A DNA stretch of 64,000 nt from Arcanobacterium ihumii (lineage in GTDB: Bacteria; Actinomycetota; Actinomycetes; Actinomycetales; Actinomycetaceae), in contig NZ_UWOS01000001.1 of NCBI RefSeq assembly GCF_900604515.1, positions 62,001-126,000 on the forward strand, given 5' to 3'. Below the pieces are notes generated by a model. That model was not told the origin of the DNA. It searched no databases and was given only the letters and a program-made list of their open reading frames with translations. This document shows, piece by piece, positions 26,001 to 35,922 of this stretch (position 1 is the first letter of the stretch; every line of letters begins with the position of its first letter). Position numbers and translations under genes: made by a program.

Positions 26001-26054
26001 TCATTTATGGGGGGGGTGGATCAACGAAGGTTGATCCGCCCCCCCCATAAATGA
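26001..26054. terminator. 25-bp hairpin terminator with G8/C8 tracts after trxA
   Basis: Left arm 26001-26025 and right arm 26030-26054 pair at all 25 positions (one G-U), with loop GAAG. The arms contain runs of eight G and eight C. Follows the trxA stop by 27 bases. Confidence 0.9.
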
Positions 26055-26399
26055 CATTTTGAGAGTATTCATTAGTTTTTTAGCACATTCCTTAATGGAG
26101 TTAAGTGCCCCACTTAACACTATGAAATGATAATTAGCCCAGCTCAGAAAGCTAAATAAAATGTACTCTGTGAACCTCCGGTAAAAATTGCCAAAAAATC
26201 AATCAACTTAACATTGCTTAATTGGTTGTCAGTTGAGAGTCTGATCACAACGAGAACGTGGCGCCCGTACTCAATGATGAGTCGTTCTTTTTACAACAAC
26301 AAAAGAACCCACAATCAACAAAATAATGATCACGCTCAAAAACGACCGGCAATCACATTGCTACGTCCCCTCGCGAGCTCAGAATCAAGGGATTAGACT
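26055..26399. promoter_or_regulatory. Upstream region of MFS gene with inverted repeat
   Basis: 345 bases with no gene. The dyad GTTAAGTGCCCCACTTAAC at 26100-26118 (8-base arms, 3-base centre) is a candidate operator about 280 bases before the start codon. AT-rich stretches follow. No known riboswitch was recognised. Confidence 0.45.
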
Positions 26400-27755
26400 A
26401 TGCCTGAAACACATTCTCCAGCAATGAAACTCAACAGTACTAACAGTCAACGAATCGAAGTTTTGACGAAAACAAACTTCGGTAAATTAATGCCGTTGCT
26501 CGTTACCGTCTACATTATTAGCTTCATTGACCGAACAAATATCGGCATGGCAAAAGAAGCCCTCGGCGCGGACATCGGACTTTCCGCCGGAGCCTATGGC
26601 CTAGGTGCAGGTCTGTTCTTCCTGTGCTACGCAGTTCTAGAAGTTCCATCCAACCTTATAATGCATAAAGTTGGAGCTCGTTTCTGGATTACCCGAATCA
26701 TGATCACCTGGGGCATTATCTCGATGTCCATGGCTCTAGTCTGGAACGATATCTCCTTCTACGTAATTCGTATTCTTCTCGGCGTAGCCGAAGCAGGGCT
26801 CTATCCAGGAATCATTCTCTACATCTCGTACTGGTTTCCGCAGAAGTACCGCCCTCGCGCTATCGGTATCTTCCTTCTCGGCGTTTCCATTGCAAATATC
26901 GTTGGAGCTCCGCTAGCAGGTGTTCTCCTCCAGCTTGACGGCTTCGGCGGTCTGCAAGGTTGGCAGTGGATGTTCATTATCGAAGGTGCTCCAGCAGTAC
27001 TCCTCGCATTCTTGGTCTGGAAGATCCTTCCAAACACACCTCGCGAAGCCAAGTGGCTCTCTGCAAGTGACAAATCACTTCTAGATCACGTTATCAAGTC
27101 CGAAGATGTCGGTGAGTCGTCACAGCACAACGATCTACGCTCGCTTGGCCCAGTAGTCAAGGATCCGATCTTGTGGTTAGTTGTTCTTGCCTACTTCACC
27201 CATCAGATTGCTGTTTACTCGCTGTCTTACTTCCTCCCGACCATGATTAAGTCCTACGACTCGCATATGAGCACAATTACCGTTGGTCTGATCACCGCAA
27301 TTCCATGGATCGCAGCAGCTCTTGGTTCTTGGTTCCTTCCAAAGTATGCAGTTGGATTAAAGAAATCCAAGATGATCGCATCCGCTGGATTCGTCACTGT
27401 TGCAGCTGGTCTTACTATCGCAGCTCTCACTCACACCAATATCTGGGTAGCCGTTATCGGATTCTTCATCGCAGCTTCACAGCTTTTCGTCATTCAGTCC
27501 ATCCTCTTCACCGTCCCGCAGCAACGCTTCTCTGGTGCAACCACTGCAGCAGCTGTGGCATTCATGAACATGTGTGGTTTGATCGGAGGATTCCTTGGAC
27601 CGACCGTTATGGGTTACCTCGAAGAGCAAACCGGCGATAAGCTTGCCGGTCTTTGGTTTATCATCGTAGCTGTCTTAATCGGATCACTCTTGGTATGGGG
27701 TCTGAAGTACCGTTCAACAGATGCCCCGACTTCACTGGAAGGTAAAGAAAACTAA
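26400..27755 (+). CDS. MFS transporter, anion:cation symporter (ACS) type
   Basis: Membrane transporter of 451 residues with 12 predicted helices. The N-terminal FIDRTNIGMAKEALGADIGLS and the YWFPQKYRPRAIG loop between helices are typical of the ACS/GudP-ExuT-tartrate transporter family, which moves organic anions such as sugar acids. The true substrate is unknown, and no sugar-acid catabolic gene is adjacent. Start ATG at 26400 has AAGGGA upstream; a second ATG at 26424 is possible. Ends before a bidirectional terminator. Confidence 0.85.
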   Translation: MPETHSPAMKLNSTNSQRIEVLTKTNFGKLMPLLVTVYIISFIDRTNIGMAKEALGADIGLSAGAYGLGAGLFFLCYAVLEVPSNLIMHKVGARFWITRIMITWGIISMSMALVWNDISFYVIRILLGVAEAGLYPGIILYISYWFPQKYRPRAIGIFLLGVSIANIVGAPLAGVLLQLDGFGGLQGWQWMFIIEGAPAVLLAFLVWKILPNTPREAKWLSASDKSLLDHVIKSEDVGESSQHNDLRSLGPVVKDPILWLVVLAYFTHQIAVYSLSYFLPTMIKSYDSHMSTITVGLITAIPWIAAALGSWFLPKYAVGLKKSKMIASAGFVTVAAGLTIAALTHTNIWVAVIGFFIAASQLFVIQSILFTVPQQRFSGATTAAAVAFMNMCGLIGGFLGPTVMGYLEEQTGDKLAGLWFIIVAVLIGSLLVWGLKYRSTDAPTSLEGKEN

Positions 27756-27823
27756 CCCCTTCCACCCGAGGAAGATTTCTTCCCTTGCCTTTACATTGAT
27801 TTACCAATGCGGATGGAAATAAA

Positions 27824-27869
27824 GGTGGTGGTGTTAACCAAAGCCTGGTTAACACCACCACCTAGTTTT
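27824..27869. terminator. Bidirectional terminator between MFS gene and luciferase-like gene
   Basis: GGTGGTGGTGTTAACCA (27824-27840) pairs exactly with 27846-27862 over a five-base loop; TAGTTTTTA follows on the plus strand and an AAA-rich stretch precedes it. Confidence 0.9.
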
Positions 27870-27880
27870 TATTGCTAACT

Positions 27881-28873
27881 CTATTTTCCATCAAAAGTGT
27901 GAAAATTCGTTAACCTAGGAAGTTCCTCTTCTGTCTTCATTCTCTCTCGCATCAAAGGAAGTACACCGCGAAGTACCGAAGCTAAGTCTGTAGGAAGGGA
28001 TGCAGGAATAAAAACAATTCCGTCTGCAGATCCAGAACCAACCCAGCTTTCCAAAGCATCTGCTACATCATATACAGTGCCAGTTACCGATGCAATTCCT
28101 TGAAATATTGGACGGTGGTTGATATCGGAAATCAAAACAGCACGTTCCTCTGCAGCTTGGCGGGAAGCTGATATAACGATACCGAGATCAACAAACACCA
28201 GAATCTCTCGATTCTTCTTGGCAGCCTCACCACGAAGCAAAGTGCGTAGTTTACGCGCGGCGATAGGCTCCGTCGTCTTAATTCGAACCATGTCTGCAAA
28301 AGCAACGATTTCAGCAACATGACTTGCGGCAAAGGCAGGATCGGCGGTAGTTGCGCTGACCTTGACACCCTTGGCGTGGGAAACCTGCGCCATCTTCGCC
28401 AATTCCGTAAAGTCCGATGTAGCGTTAACCTGTAGTTCAATCGTTGACCAACCGCCCCTATCAGATACAAGAGCTTCTGCACCTACTTCAACAAATTTCA
28501 TCAATGGTGGAACTTCAACAGAAATACCGCCCGGTGCAAGGTTCATAAGCTTCGATGCTGCTTTTACGCCATCAAGAGCGCCGTCTTTTGGCTGTTGATC
28601 AGAACGCGTATGGAAAGATCGATCAAGAGTAATAAAGTCGAGTCCTCCTTCAAGCGCAGCTTTAACTGACGCTGCTAGCCGAGGAAAGTTGAGATGATCA
28701 ACAGATACATCGTGACCGTACTCATCAAGAATCTCGCTGGACATCGCACCGAGCACAGAGAGATCAATTCCGGTCCATGCAGTTGTGGTTAGATTTTTGT
28801 TTGCCCCACCACCATCAGCTTTCACGGTGGACCCGTTATCCACTTCCATCGAAATAGGAAGTTCTAAAGTCAT
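27881..28873 (-). CDS. LLM-class flavin-dependent oxidoreductase-like protein
   Basis: 331 residues with features of the bacterial luciferase-like (TIM-barrel) family: the N-terminal VDHLNFPRLAASVKAALEGGLDFITLDRSF block replaces the usual one, and the C-terminal TVYDVADALESWVGSGSADGIVFIPASLPTDL block (in parts) is diagnostic. The N-terminal half is divergent, so FMN or F420 use is uncertain. The ATG at 28873 has AAAGGA upstream; the longer frame from 28933 would overlap proB. It follows proB on the same strand with about 54 bases between and is likely in its transcript. Confidence 0.75.
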   Translation of the reverse strand: MTLELPISMEVDNGSTVKADGGGANKNLTTTAWTGIDLSVLGAMSSEILDEYGHDVSVDHLNFPRLAASVKAALEGGLDFITLDRSFHTRSDQQPKDGALDGVKAASKLMNLAPGGISVEVPPLMKFVEVGAEALVSDRGGWSTIELQVNATSDFTELAKMAQVSHAKGVKVSATTADPAFAASHVAEIVAFADMVRIKTTEPIAARKLRTLLRGEAAKKNREILVFVDLGIVISASRQAAEERAVLISDINHRPIFQGIASVTGTVYDVADALESWVGSGSADGIVFIPASLPTDLASVLRGVLPLMRERMKTEEELPRLTNFHTFDGK

Positions 28874-28926
28874 CTCGATCCTTTCTCCCCATTTATGCTC
28901 GGAATTATGCCGAGTTTTGAACAATT

Positions 28927-30036
28927 CTAGCAAACCAAATCGTCCACATGGACAACAGCCCTTGGCGCCCGAATCCCTTTCCCCTGCTCAGAACCATTGA
29001 TAAACTTCTCAACTTCACCATTTGAAAATGCAACCATTCCCACAGCTATTTTTTCTCCGGACAAATCGCGTATTTCCACCATGTCTCCAGCAGCAAACGA
29101 TCCTCTAACCTGACGAATTCCCACCGCTAGTAGGGATGCTCCCCCAGTTCGTAAGGCATGGGCAGCGCCGTCGTCGACCACTAACACACCATTGACGCGA
29201 GCCGAATACTTCATCCACAGTGATCTAGCCGACGATCGTTTACGTCTTGGTAAAAACCACGTTCCAACGTTCTCACCGTTAAGCGCCGAACGAAGAGAAT
29301 CCGTCGAGGTTAAGAGTGCTCCAATTCCACCAGCAGTGGCTATATCTGCCGCAGCAACTTTTGTTCGCATTCCGCCAGTGCCAACATCAGAGCCCTTGCC
29401 AGTGATCGTCAAGCTATCAAGCTGACGCATATTACTGACGTCACTGATAAGTACCGAACCAGGTTGCGAAGGCGGACCGGTGAACAATCCATCAACATCG
29501 GTGCAAAGGATCAGTGCCGTTGCATCCACGAGATGTGCAACAAGAGCCGCAAGACGGTCGTTATCACCAAATCGAAGATCATCGGAAACCACCGCATCAT
29601 TTTCATTCACGATAGGTACGACGCCGTGGTGCAAGAGGCGCTTCAGGGAGCCTTGAGCATTCGAGTAGTGGCGACGATTTACGACGTCGTCAGGCGTTAA
29701 AAGAACCTGACCAATGGTGATACCATACGAAGCAAATTTAGAAGCATAGGCATGCATGAGTCGAGATTGTCCGACCATCGCCGCGGCCTGTTGGTCGCGA
29801 ATACTCTTGGGCCTAGATTTAAAGCCAAGCGGCCGAATTCCGGCAGCTACAGCTCCCGAAGAAACTAAAAGAACTTCTTGACCACGCTGGCGTGCCAGCG
29901 CGACGACGTCAACAAGTTCGGCCAGCCGAGCCTCGTTGAGCGAACCGTCTGAGCTGGTGAGCGAAGACGAACCCACTTTAATGACAATGCGCGAAGCAGA
30001 TCCCAGCAATTTTCGGTTAGACAGTAAAGGTTTCAT
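28927..30036 (-). CDS. proB: Glutamate 5-kinase with PUA domain
   Basis: First step of proline synthesis. 369 residues: kinase domain with VIKVGSSSLTS, VSSGAVAAGIRPLGF, PIVNENDAVV and FGDNDRLAALVA, then a C-terminal PUA domain (about 280-369; GVLVVDDGAAHALRTGGASLL split in the text). Feedback inhibition by proline is a family property. Downstream of obgE with 41 bases between, as in many actinobacteria, but proA is not next to it. Confidence 0.96.
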   Translation of the reverse strand: MKPLLSNRKLLGSASRIVIKVGSSSLTSSDGSLNEARLAELVDVVALARQRGQEVLLVSSGAVAAGIRPLGFKSRPKSIRDQQAAAMVGQSRLMHAYASKFASYGITIGQVLLTPDDVVNRRHYSNAQGSLKRLLHHGVVPIVNENDAVVSDDLRFGDNDRLAALVAHLVDATALILCTDVDGLFTGPPSQPGSVLISDVSNMRQLDSLTITGKGSDVGTGGMRTKVAAADIATAGGIGALLTSTDSLRSALNGENVGTWFLPRRKRSSARSLWMKYSARVNGVLVVDDGAAHALRTGGASLLAVGIRQVRGSFAAGDMVEIRDLSGEKIAVGMVAFSNGEVEKFINGSEQGKGIRAPRAVVHVDDLVC

Positions 30037-30077
30037 AATCCAAACTTACGTACCCAGTTAATACTGCCTTGATATTA

Positions 30078-31610
30078 CTATTCGTCGTCGGAGTTTGGAT
30101 CCACCCAATGTCCCGCTTGACGCTCCATCCAAAGCTCCTGACGTGCAGCTTCCTTTGCATCCATCATTTCGTGATAGGCAGCTTTTCTTTCCTTACGTGA
30201 CGCACGCTGGTTCTCATCAAGTCGAAGATCCGTTCCACGTGGGCCTAACAACTCTGCACCGGCAGACATCATCGGCTCCCAATCAAAGATCATTCCATCC
30301 TCGACCGTCCCGATAACGACCATGTCGCCTGCTCGCGCACCCGCTGCAGTAAGTTGCTTTTCGATACCTAGAGTGTTGAGACGATCAGCAAGGTAGCCAA
30401 CCGCTTCATCATTCGAAAAATCAGTTTGGCGAACCCAGCGTTCAGGCTTCGTGCCAAGAATCTGATAGAAATCTTCACCGTCTTTGTGACGTTTGGTGAT
30501 GGTGAAGCCAGCAGCTTCGCGCTTGGATACCGGGCGAATAACTTGGCGCTGTTCGCTCTGATCAACTTCGTTTTCACGTTCGCGTACTTTGTTGATGATC
30601 GTGGCGAGCGCGAATCCAAGTTCACGTAGCCCCTCACGTGACACCGCTGAAATTTCAAAAACGGGAAGCTTTCGCTCCTTTAATTCAGCTTTTACAAACT
30701 CCGCAAGCTCACGTGCTTCAGGCACGTCAACCTTGTTTAAGACGACGACGCGCGGACGCTCCATGAGCGGAATCCGTCCCTCGATTGGGGGAATTTGCTT
30801 CGAGTAAGCAGCCAATTCAGCTTCGATAGTGTCCAGGTCCGAGACTGGATCTCGACCGGGTTCTAGAGTCGCACAGTCCAGCACATGCACAATAGTGGCA
30901 CAGCGTTCGATATGACGAAGGAATTCAAGCCCAAGACCTTTTCCTTCAGAAGCACCAGGAATGAGTCCGGGAACATCAGCGATTGTGAATCGTAGTTCAC
31001 CTGCGTCAACCACGCCTAGGTTAGGAACCAAGGTTGTAAATGGATAATCAGCAATCTTAGGGCGAGCTGAGCTCATTGCAGCGATCAGCGATGACTTTCC
31101 TGCGGATGGGAAGCCAACCAACGCGACATCTGCTACAGATTTCAGTTCCAGAACAACATCTTTAATATCGCCCTCTTCACCAAGCAAAGCAAAACCTGGG
31201 GCTTTGCGCTTAGGTGAAGCAAGTGCAGCATTGCCGAGTCCTCCTTGACCTCCTTCAGCTACGATGAATTCGGCTCCAAGACCAACCAAATCAGCAATAA
31301 TATTGCCATCAGAATCTTTAACGACCGTCCCATCAGGAACACTGACGTAGAGGTTTTCGCCGCGCTTTCCATGGCGCATATCGCCAGCACCGGGAGCGCC
31401 ATTCGGAGCCTTTAAATGAGGGCTATGATGCAAATGCAAAAGAGTAGTTTCTTGGCCATCAACGCGCAAGATGATGTCTCCGCCATGACCGCCATTAGCG
31501 CCATCAGGTCCACCAAGAGGTTTAAACTTCTCACGATGAACTGAGGCGCAACCATTTCCACCCTTCCCTGCTTCCAGATGAAGAGTAACGCGGTCTACAA
31601 AGCTAGCCAT
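30078..31610 (-). CDS. obgE: Obg-family GTPase
   Basis: Ribosome-associated GTPase for 50S maturation and stress signalling, 510 residues. Glycine-rich Obg fold at the N-terminus ([27 protein letters not shown]), G domain with G1 [12 protein letters not shown]3 [17 protein letters not shown]4 VLNKVDVP, and an actinobacterial C-terminal OCT domain (about 340-420) plus a tail of charged residues. The ATG at 31610 ([12 protein letters not shown]) with AAGGAA upstream is chosen over a longer frame from 31649, which includes terminator sequence. Confidence 0.96.
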   Translation of the reverse strand: MASFVDRVTLHLEAGKGGNGCASVHREKFKPLGGPDGANGGHGGDIILRVDGQETTLLHLHHSPHLKAPNGAPGAGDMRHGKRGENLYVSVPDGTVVKDSDGNIIADLVGLGAEFIVAEGGQGGLGNAALASPKRKAPGFALLGEEGDIKDVVLELKSVADVALVGFPSAGKSSLIAAMSSARPKIADYPFTTLVPNLGVVDAGELRFTIADVPGLIPGASEGKGLGLEFLRHIERCATIVHVLDCATLEPGRDPVSDLDTIEAELAAYSKQIPPIEGRIPLMERPRVVVLNKVDVPEARELAEFVKAELKERKLPVFEISAVSREGLRELGFALATIINKVRERENEVDQSEQRQVIRPVSKREAAGFTITKRHKDGEDFYQILGTKPERWVRQTDFSNDEAVGYLADRLNTLGIEKQLTAAGARAGDMVVIGTVEDGMIFDWEPMMSAGAELLGPRGTDLRLDENQRASRKERKAAYHEMMDAKEAARQELWMERQAGHWVDPNSDDE

Positions 31611-31634
31611 ACTTCTATTCCTTAAATAAAAACA

Positions 31635-31663
31635 AGGGGTGGAGAGCACTGCCCTCCACCCCT
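31635..31663 (-). terminator. Terminator/attenuator between rpmA and obgE
   Basis: AGGGGTGGAG pairs with CTCCACCCCT (31635-31644 with 31654-31663); on the minus strand it ends in TGTTTTTATTT. Partial read-through to obgE is likely since no other promoter is evident in the short gap. Confidence 0.85.
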
Positions 31664-31701
31664 AGAGTTTATCATTGACCTCTATCGGTCAACGTAATCG
31701 C

Positions 31702-31959
31702 TCAGGCATCAGCCAAAACGATATTAACAACCTTGCGATCGCGACGGATACCGAATTCCACGGTACCTTCTGCGAGTGCGAAAAGGGTGTCATCCTTGCC
31801 GCGGCCAACATTGGCACCCGGGTGGAAGTGGGTACCGCGCTGGCGCACGATGATCTCACCAGCGTTGACGAATTGACCGCCGAAACGCTTCACACCGAGT
31901 CGCTGGGCATTAGAGTCGCGACCGTTATTCGAGGAGCTGGCGCCCTTCTTATGTGCCAT
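31702..31959 (-). CDS. rpmA: 50S ribosomal protein L27
   Basis: bL27 of the large subunit, 85 residues: [20 protein letters not shown] start, [19 protein letters not shown] and [13 protein letters not shown] are diagnostic. It has no firmicute-type cleavable N-terminal extension. Follows rplU by about 60 bases in the rplU-rpmA-obgE order. Confidence 0.98.
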   Translation of the reverse strand: MAHKKGASSSNNGRDSNAQRLGVKRFGGQFVNAGEIIVRQRGTHFHPGANVGRGKDDTLFALAEGTVEFGIRRDRKVVNIVLADA

Positions 31960-32020
31960 GTTTCCTGACCTGCTCTCTTACTTTAAGCTCGTTGAACGGA
32001 TGATCCCGAAGGATCTCAGA

Positions 32021-32326
32021 TCACTTAATGCCGGTGACCTTAAGACGGGTCAGCTTCTGGCGATGACCCTGGCGCTTACGGTAACCAGTCTTATTCTTGT
32101 ATTTGATGATGGTGATCTTTGGACCTTTTTCATCGCGAACAATCTCAGCGGTAACCTTAGCGGAAATACCATCGGCGGCAGTGGTGACCTTGTCACCGTC
32201 GACGAGCATGATCGGCTCTAGCTCGACCTTGTCGCCAGCTTCGCCTTCCATCTTGTCCACAACGACGATGGATCCGACGGACACCTTCTCCTGGCGACCG
32301 CCTGCCTTCACAATCGCGTAAACCAC
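32021..32326 (-). CDS. rplU: 50S ribosomal protein L21
   Basis: bL21, 101 residues from the GTG at 32326 ([17 protein letters not shown] follows the initiator). The late block [20 protein letters not shown] is diagnostic. The frame is open further to another GTG at 32374, but L21 normally begins at (M)YAIVKAGG, so the shorter form is used although its ribosome binding site is weak. Confidence 0.94.
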   Translation of the reverse strand: MVYAIVKAGGRQEKVSVGSIVVVDKMEGEAGDKVELEPIMLVDGDKVTTAADGISAKVTAEIVRDEKGPKITIIKYKNKTGYRKRQGHRQKLTRLKVTGIK

Positions 32327-32532
32327 GTTCTGCTCATCTCTGTCGATACGGTTGCATTCACTGTTGGAATGCACTTAAATTTTGCTGGCACGAAATAACG
32401 CGCCGACACACCAGCTTACTTAGCTTCACCTTGGAGAACAAGCTCAGAAAGGGCGACAATCGCCACATTTATCAAATTGTTCGGTTCAAAGCACGCTTAG
32501 CAAGCGGTGTAACTAGCCCAGTTTAATCAAAA

Positions 32533-35286
32533 TTAGTCTTTTTTGGAAACCGGGAAGCTCATAATTGCCGAAGAAGGTGACGAACTTGGCGTAATTGTGC
32601 CCGAGGACGTTACCCGACGACGAGTTCTTCCAGAAGATTTCACAACTGGAGTCACTTCTGAAGGGTCAGCTTTCTTCGGCTCCTCAACCTTCACATCGTT
32701 ATCAACGCTCGACTGCTCACGTGAGTTAATACGTTGACGGCTCACCCCACGTTGGCGGCCTTCTTTCGAACTAGCATCACGGCGTCGCTTCTTGCGTGAG
32801 CGGTTCCCATTCGACGAAGCCTCAGCTTCTGAAATATCCTCTGAAGGTCCTTGCTTCGCACTAGATCCTTGAGCAGTTTCGGCACTCGAAGCGTCGTCAG
32901 ACTCTTCCGCCTCATTCACATCATCATGTTTATGTGATGCTGCCGCTGCAATATTCGCCAGTGCGGCCTTAACCTCAGCCTGCTTCGGATCAGGGGTATT
33001 TTGTGGTTTTTCTTTCTTCTGTGCACTCTTACGTTGCTCGGATTCCATCTCGTTAGCCTCACCCTTTTCAACAGGATGATCATGGCTAATGTATCCGCGT
33101 CCCTCACATGCTTGGCAGGTCGTCGAGAAAGCTTCTACCAACCCCTGCCCCACGCGCTTACGCGTCATTTGAACAAGTCCGAGCGAGGTAACTTCAGCAA
33201 CCTGATGACGCGTACGGTCACGTCCCAAACATTCGAGTAGACGTCGCAAAACTAGATCTCGGTTGACTTCCAAAACCATATCAATGAAGTCAATCACGAT
33301 GATTCCACCGATATCACGCAACCGCAGCTGGCGCACAATTTCTTCGGCCGCCTCAAGGTTATTTCGCGTCACGGTTTCTTCCAAAGTTCCACCCGAACCT
33401 GTGAATTTACCCGTGTTAACGTCAATAACAGTCATCGCCTCGGTACGATCAATAACGAGCGATCCACCAGACGGGAGGAATACCTTTCGATCAAATGCCT
33501 TCGCCAGTTGCTCGTCAACCCTAAATACAGAGAAAATATCTTGCTTTTCTTCCCAGTGAACGAGTCGGTCTTCGAGCTCAGGAGACAGCTCATGAACATA
33601 TTCATGAATCGTGTTCCAAGCGTTTTCACCTTCGACCTTTAACGTGGTGAAATCTTCGTTAAAGACGTCTCTGATCACTCGAACCGCAAGCTCAGGTTCA
33701 CCCTTCAGGAGCGATGGAGCGTTCTTGGTGCTCTTAGACTTGGCTTGAATGTCTTCCCAGGTCTTAGTAAGGCGTTCAACATCGCCACGTAGCTGATCAT
33801 CAGTTGCACCCTCCGCCGCGGTTCGCACAATAACTCCGTGCTCAGCCGGAACAACTTCTTTCAAGATCTTCTTCAAGCGAATGCGTTCTTTTTCAGGAAG
33901 CTTTCGCGAAATACCTGTCATTGCACCAGACGGAACAAGCACCAAATGCCGTCCGGCCAGGGTAATCTGCGCGGTAAGACGGGCACCCTTGTGCCCGATT
34001 GGATCCTTCGTAACCTGTACAAGAACTGTATCGCCGGATTTAAGCGCATCTTCGATCTTGCGAGGCTTGCCTTCCATTCCCGCGGCTTCCCAATTCACTT
34101 CACCAGCATAGAGAACAGCATTACGTCCTTTTCCGATGTCAACGAACGCCGCTTCCATCGAAGGTAGCACGTTCTGAACTCGTCCAAGATAAACATTTCC
34201 TACCATTGAGCTCTGGGTATGGCGTGCTACGTAGTGCTCCACCAAAACACCATCTTCAATAACTGCGATCTGATTCAGACCATTTTGTTCACGAACCAAC
34301 ATTTCCCTGTTTACAGACTCGCGCCGAGCAAGGAACTCGGACTCAGAGATAGATTGACGGCGACGACCCGCTTCACGTCCCTCGCGGCGTCGCTGGCGCT
34401 TCGCTTCAAGTCGCGTTGAACCCGTTGGTGCTGTTACCTCATCACTCACATCTGAGGAAGAACGACGACGCCGGCGACGTACCGTCGTAGTCGTTTCCGC
34501 TACGCCCTGTCCGACTTGAGAATCTGGCTTAACTTCAGAGGACTTCGGCTCATCCTCATTCTTCGAAACAACGTTTCCCGTTTCAGACGATGAGTTAGAA
34601 CGTTTACGTTGACGAGTGTGCTTTGAAGTTTCGCTAGCAGATTCAGACGAAACCTCTTTTTCTGAATTCTTAGTGGCTGAATCATCTGCAGAGCGACCGC
34701 CACGCGTACCACGGCGTGACTTACGTACGTTTTCACCCGTAGTAGCGTCACTGTCAGCTGATACTTCCTGTGAAGGCTGATCGTCGTTTTCCGTAGAGAG
34801 ACCTTCAACTTCAGCGGAAGCTTTGCGACGAGTTCGTCGAGCTTGAACAGCTCGGCTAACATCAGGCTCTTGGAAAAGAAGTGTCGTCATAGGAGCGACC
34901 GAGTCCACCTTTGCAGGCAAAACAGCTTCCTCACCCGAAGAAAAGGTAACAACTAGCGGCTTCTTTTCCTCGGATTTCTCAGCATTTTTCACTGTCGTTC
35001 GTTTGCGTGTTTTCTTCGCAGCTACGGGAGCTGATCCTTCTTGACCAGAATCGGAGACTCCGCGTTCTTTGGCGTTGGCGAGTTCTGCTAGAGATTCCGC
35101 CACTGATTCCGCAATGTTTTCGTGTACAGGTTTTTGAGTGGCGCGTTTAGATCCAGCCTTGGCAACCGTTGATTTCTTCTGGGTGACCGCGCTTTCCGTC
35201 TTGCGCTTAGCCGTGCGAGTACGAGTGGTCTTCTTCTCTGCCGCACCAGCGTTTTCAAGTTCTCGAGCTTCGTTTTCCTCAGCCAT
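32533..35286 (-). CDS. rne: Ribonuclease E/G family protein, long actinobacterial form
   Basis: Endoribonuclease for mRNA decay and rRNA/tRNA processing, 917 residues. Residues 1-310 and 740-917 are low-complexity and rich in K, R, S, E and T (probable disordered RNA/protein-binding arms). The core holds an S1 domain (GNVYLGRVQNVLPSMEAAFV, near 360), the 5' sensor/RNase H region, the catalytic Asp-rich DIGGIIVIDFIDM near 670, and the Zn-link TCQACEGRGY near 735. As in Mycobacterium and Streptomyces, the catalytic core is in the middle with arms on both sides. AGGAGAGC precedes the ATG. A 7-bp hairpin lies about 64 bases upstream. Confidence 0.95.
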   Translation of the reverse strand: MAEENEARELENAGAAEKKTTRTRTAKRKTESAVTQKKSTVAKAGSKRATQKPVHENIAESVAESLAELANAKERGVSDSGQEGSAPVAAKKTRKRTTVKNAEKSEEKKPLVVTFSSGEEAVLPAKVDSVAPMTTLLFQEPDVSRAVQARRTRRKASAEVEGLSTENDDQPSQEVSADSDATTGENVRKSRRGTRGGRSADDSATKNSEKEVSSESASETSKHTRQRKRSNSSSETGNVVSKNEDEPKSSEVKPDSQVGQGVAETTTTVRRRRRRSSSDVSDEVTAPTGSTRLEAKRQRRREGREAGRRRQSISESEFLARRESVNREMLVREQNGLNQIAVIEDGVLVEHYVARHTQSSMVGNVYLGRVQNVLPSMEAAFVDIGKGRNAVLYAGEVNWEAAGMEGKPRKIEDALKSGDTVLVQVTKDPIGHKGARLTAQITLAGRHLVLVPSGAMTGISRKLPEKERIRLKKILKEVVPAEHGVIVRTAAEGATDDQLRGDVERLTKTWEDIQAKSKSTKNAPSLLKGEPELAVRVIRDVFNEDFTTLKVEGENAWNTIHEYVHELSPELEDRLVHWEEKQDIFSVFRVDEQLAKAFDRKVFLPSGGSLVIDRTEAMTVIDVNTGKFTGSGGTLEETVTRNNLEAAEEIVRQLRLRDIGGIIVIDFIDMVLEVNRDLVLRRLLECLGRDRTRHQVAEVTSLGLVQMTRKRVGQGLVEAFSTTCQACEGRGYISHDHPVEKGEANEMESEQRKSAQKKEKPQNTPDPKQAEVKAALANIAAAASHKHDDVNEAEESDDASSAETAQGSSAKQGPSEDISEAEASSNGNRSRKKRRRDASSKEGRQRGVSRQRINSREQSSVDNDVKVEEPKKADPSEVTPVVKSSGRTRRRVTSSGTITPSSSPSSAIMSFPVSKKD

Positions 35287-35922
35287 GAACGCTCTCCTAT
35301 TAGCAGTGCCAGATGTGCATCTCCATCACGTGCATTGCAATTATGTAGGCCGCAACCCGCAAGTTGCGGAAATCTTTTAATTCTCCCAGTCCGGCAGCAA
35401 CGCATCCGCGGCGCACAGGAAGCTAGGAACTTTGACGAACTGATGCATCATTCGTTTCCATCAGCTATCTTACACTGTTCCGTTCACCAACATGGAATGA
35501 ATGAGTGTTTCTCATAGCTTCAAAGGAAAACACCCAAATCCTCTATTTCTAACGAATATTTGAAATACGGCATTTAATTCTTACGAAAAAACTTTGCGAC
35601 ACATTGTTCGGCAAAATCCGCCCAAAACTGTGGGTTTAATGGAATAATAAGGCGTAAGACCTAAGGAAATGGATGTAAAAACTAGAAATAAGCCCTTACT
35701 TTAGGTCATGATTAAAGAAAGGTTAGCTACACCCTGTCGGCTATCAGTGAAATTCCACATTCGTTGGAAATCCACCTGGCATGGCATCGCGTAGGAAACT
35801 TTTCGCAACTGCACGCATCTGCAAGTGCTGTCGAGATTTCGATACGAAATTCCTTCAACACTCTCACCAGTACGAACAGTTACAATCGTCTGTCAGTTTA
35901 GGTCGAACGAAAGGTTAACAAG
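35287..35922. promoter_or_regulatory. 636-base divergent control region of rne and cydA
   Basis: No gene is apparent. On the rne side, CCGCAAC (35350-35356) and GTTGCGG (35363-35369) form a hairpin in the likely rne leader. On the cydA side there is a long AT-rich leader with a distant inverted repeat GACCTAA/TTAGGTC (35658-35664 and 35701-35707). I saw no clear Rex-type TTGTGA..TCACAA or DosR-type site. Confidence 0.45.

Noticed and set aside
26214-26396. 60-residue open frame before the MFS gene
   Set aside because: Low-complexity sequence (Asn, Arg, Ser rich) with no homology signal or ribosome binding site; part of the upstream region.
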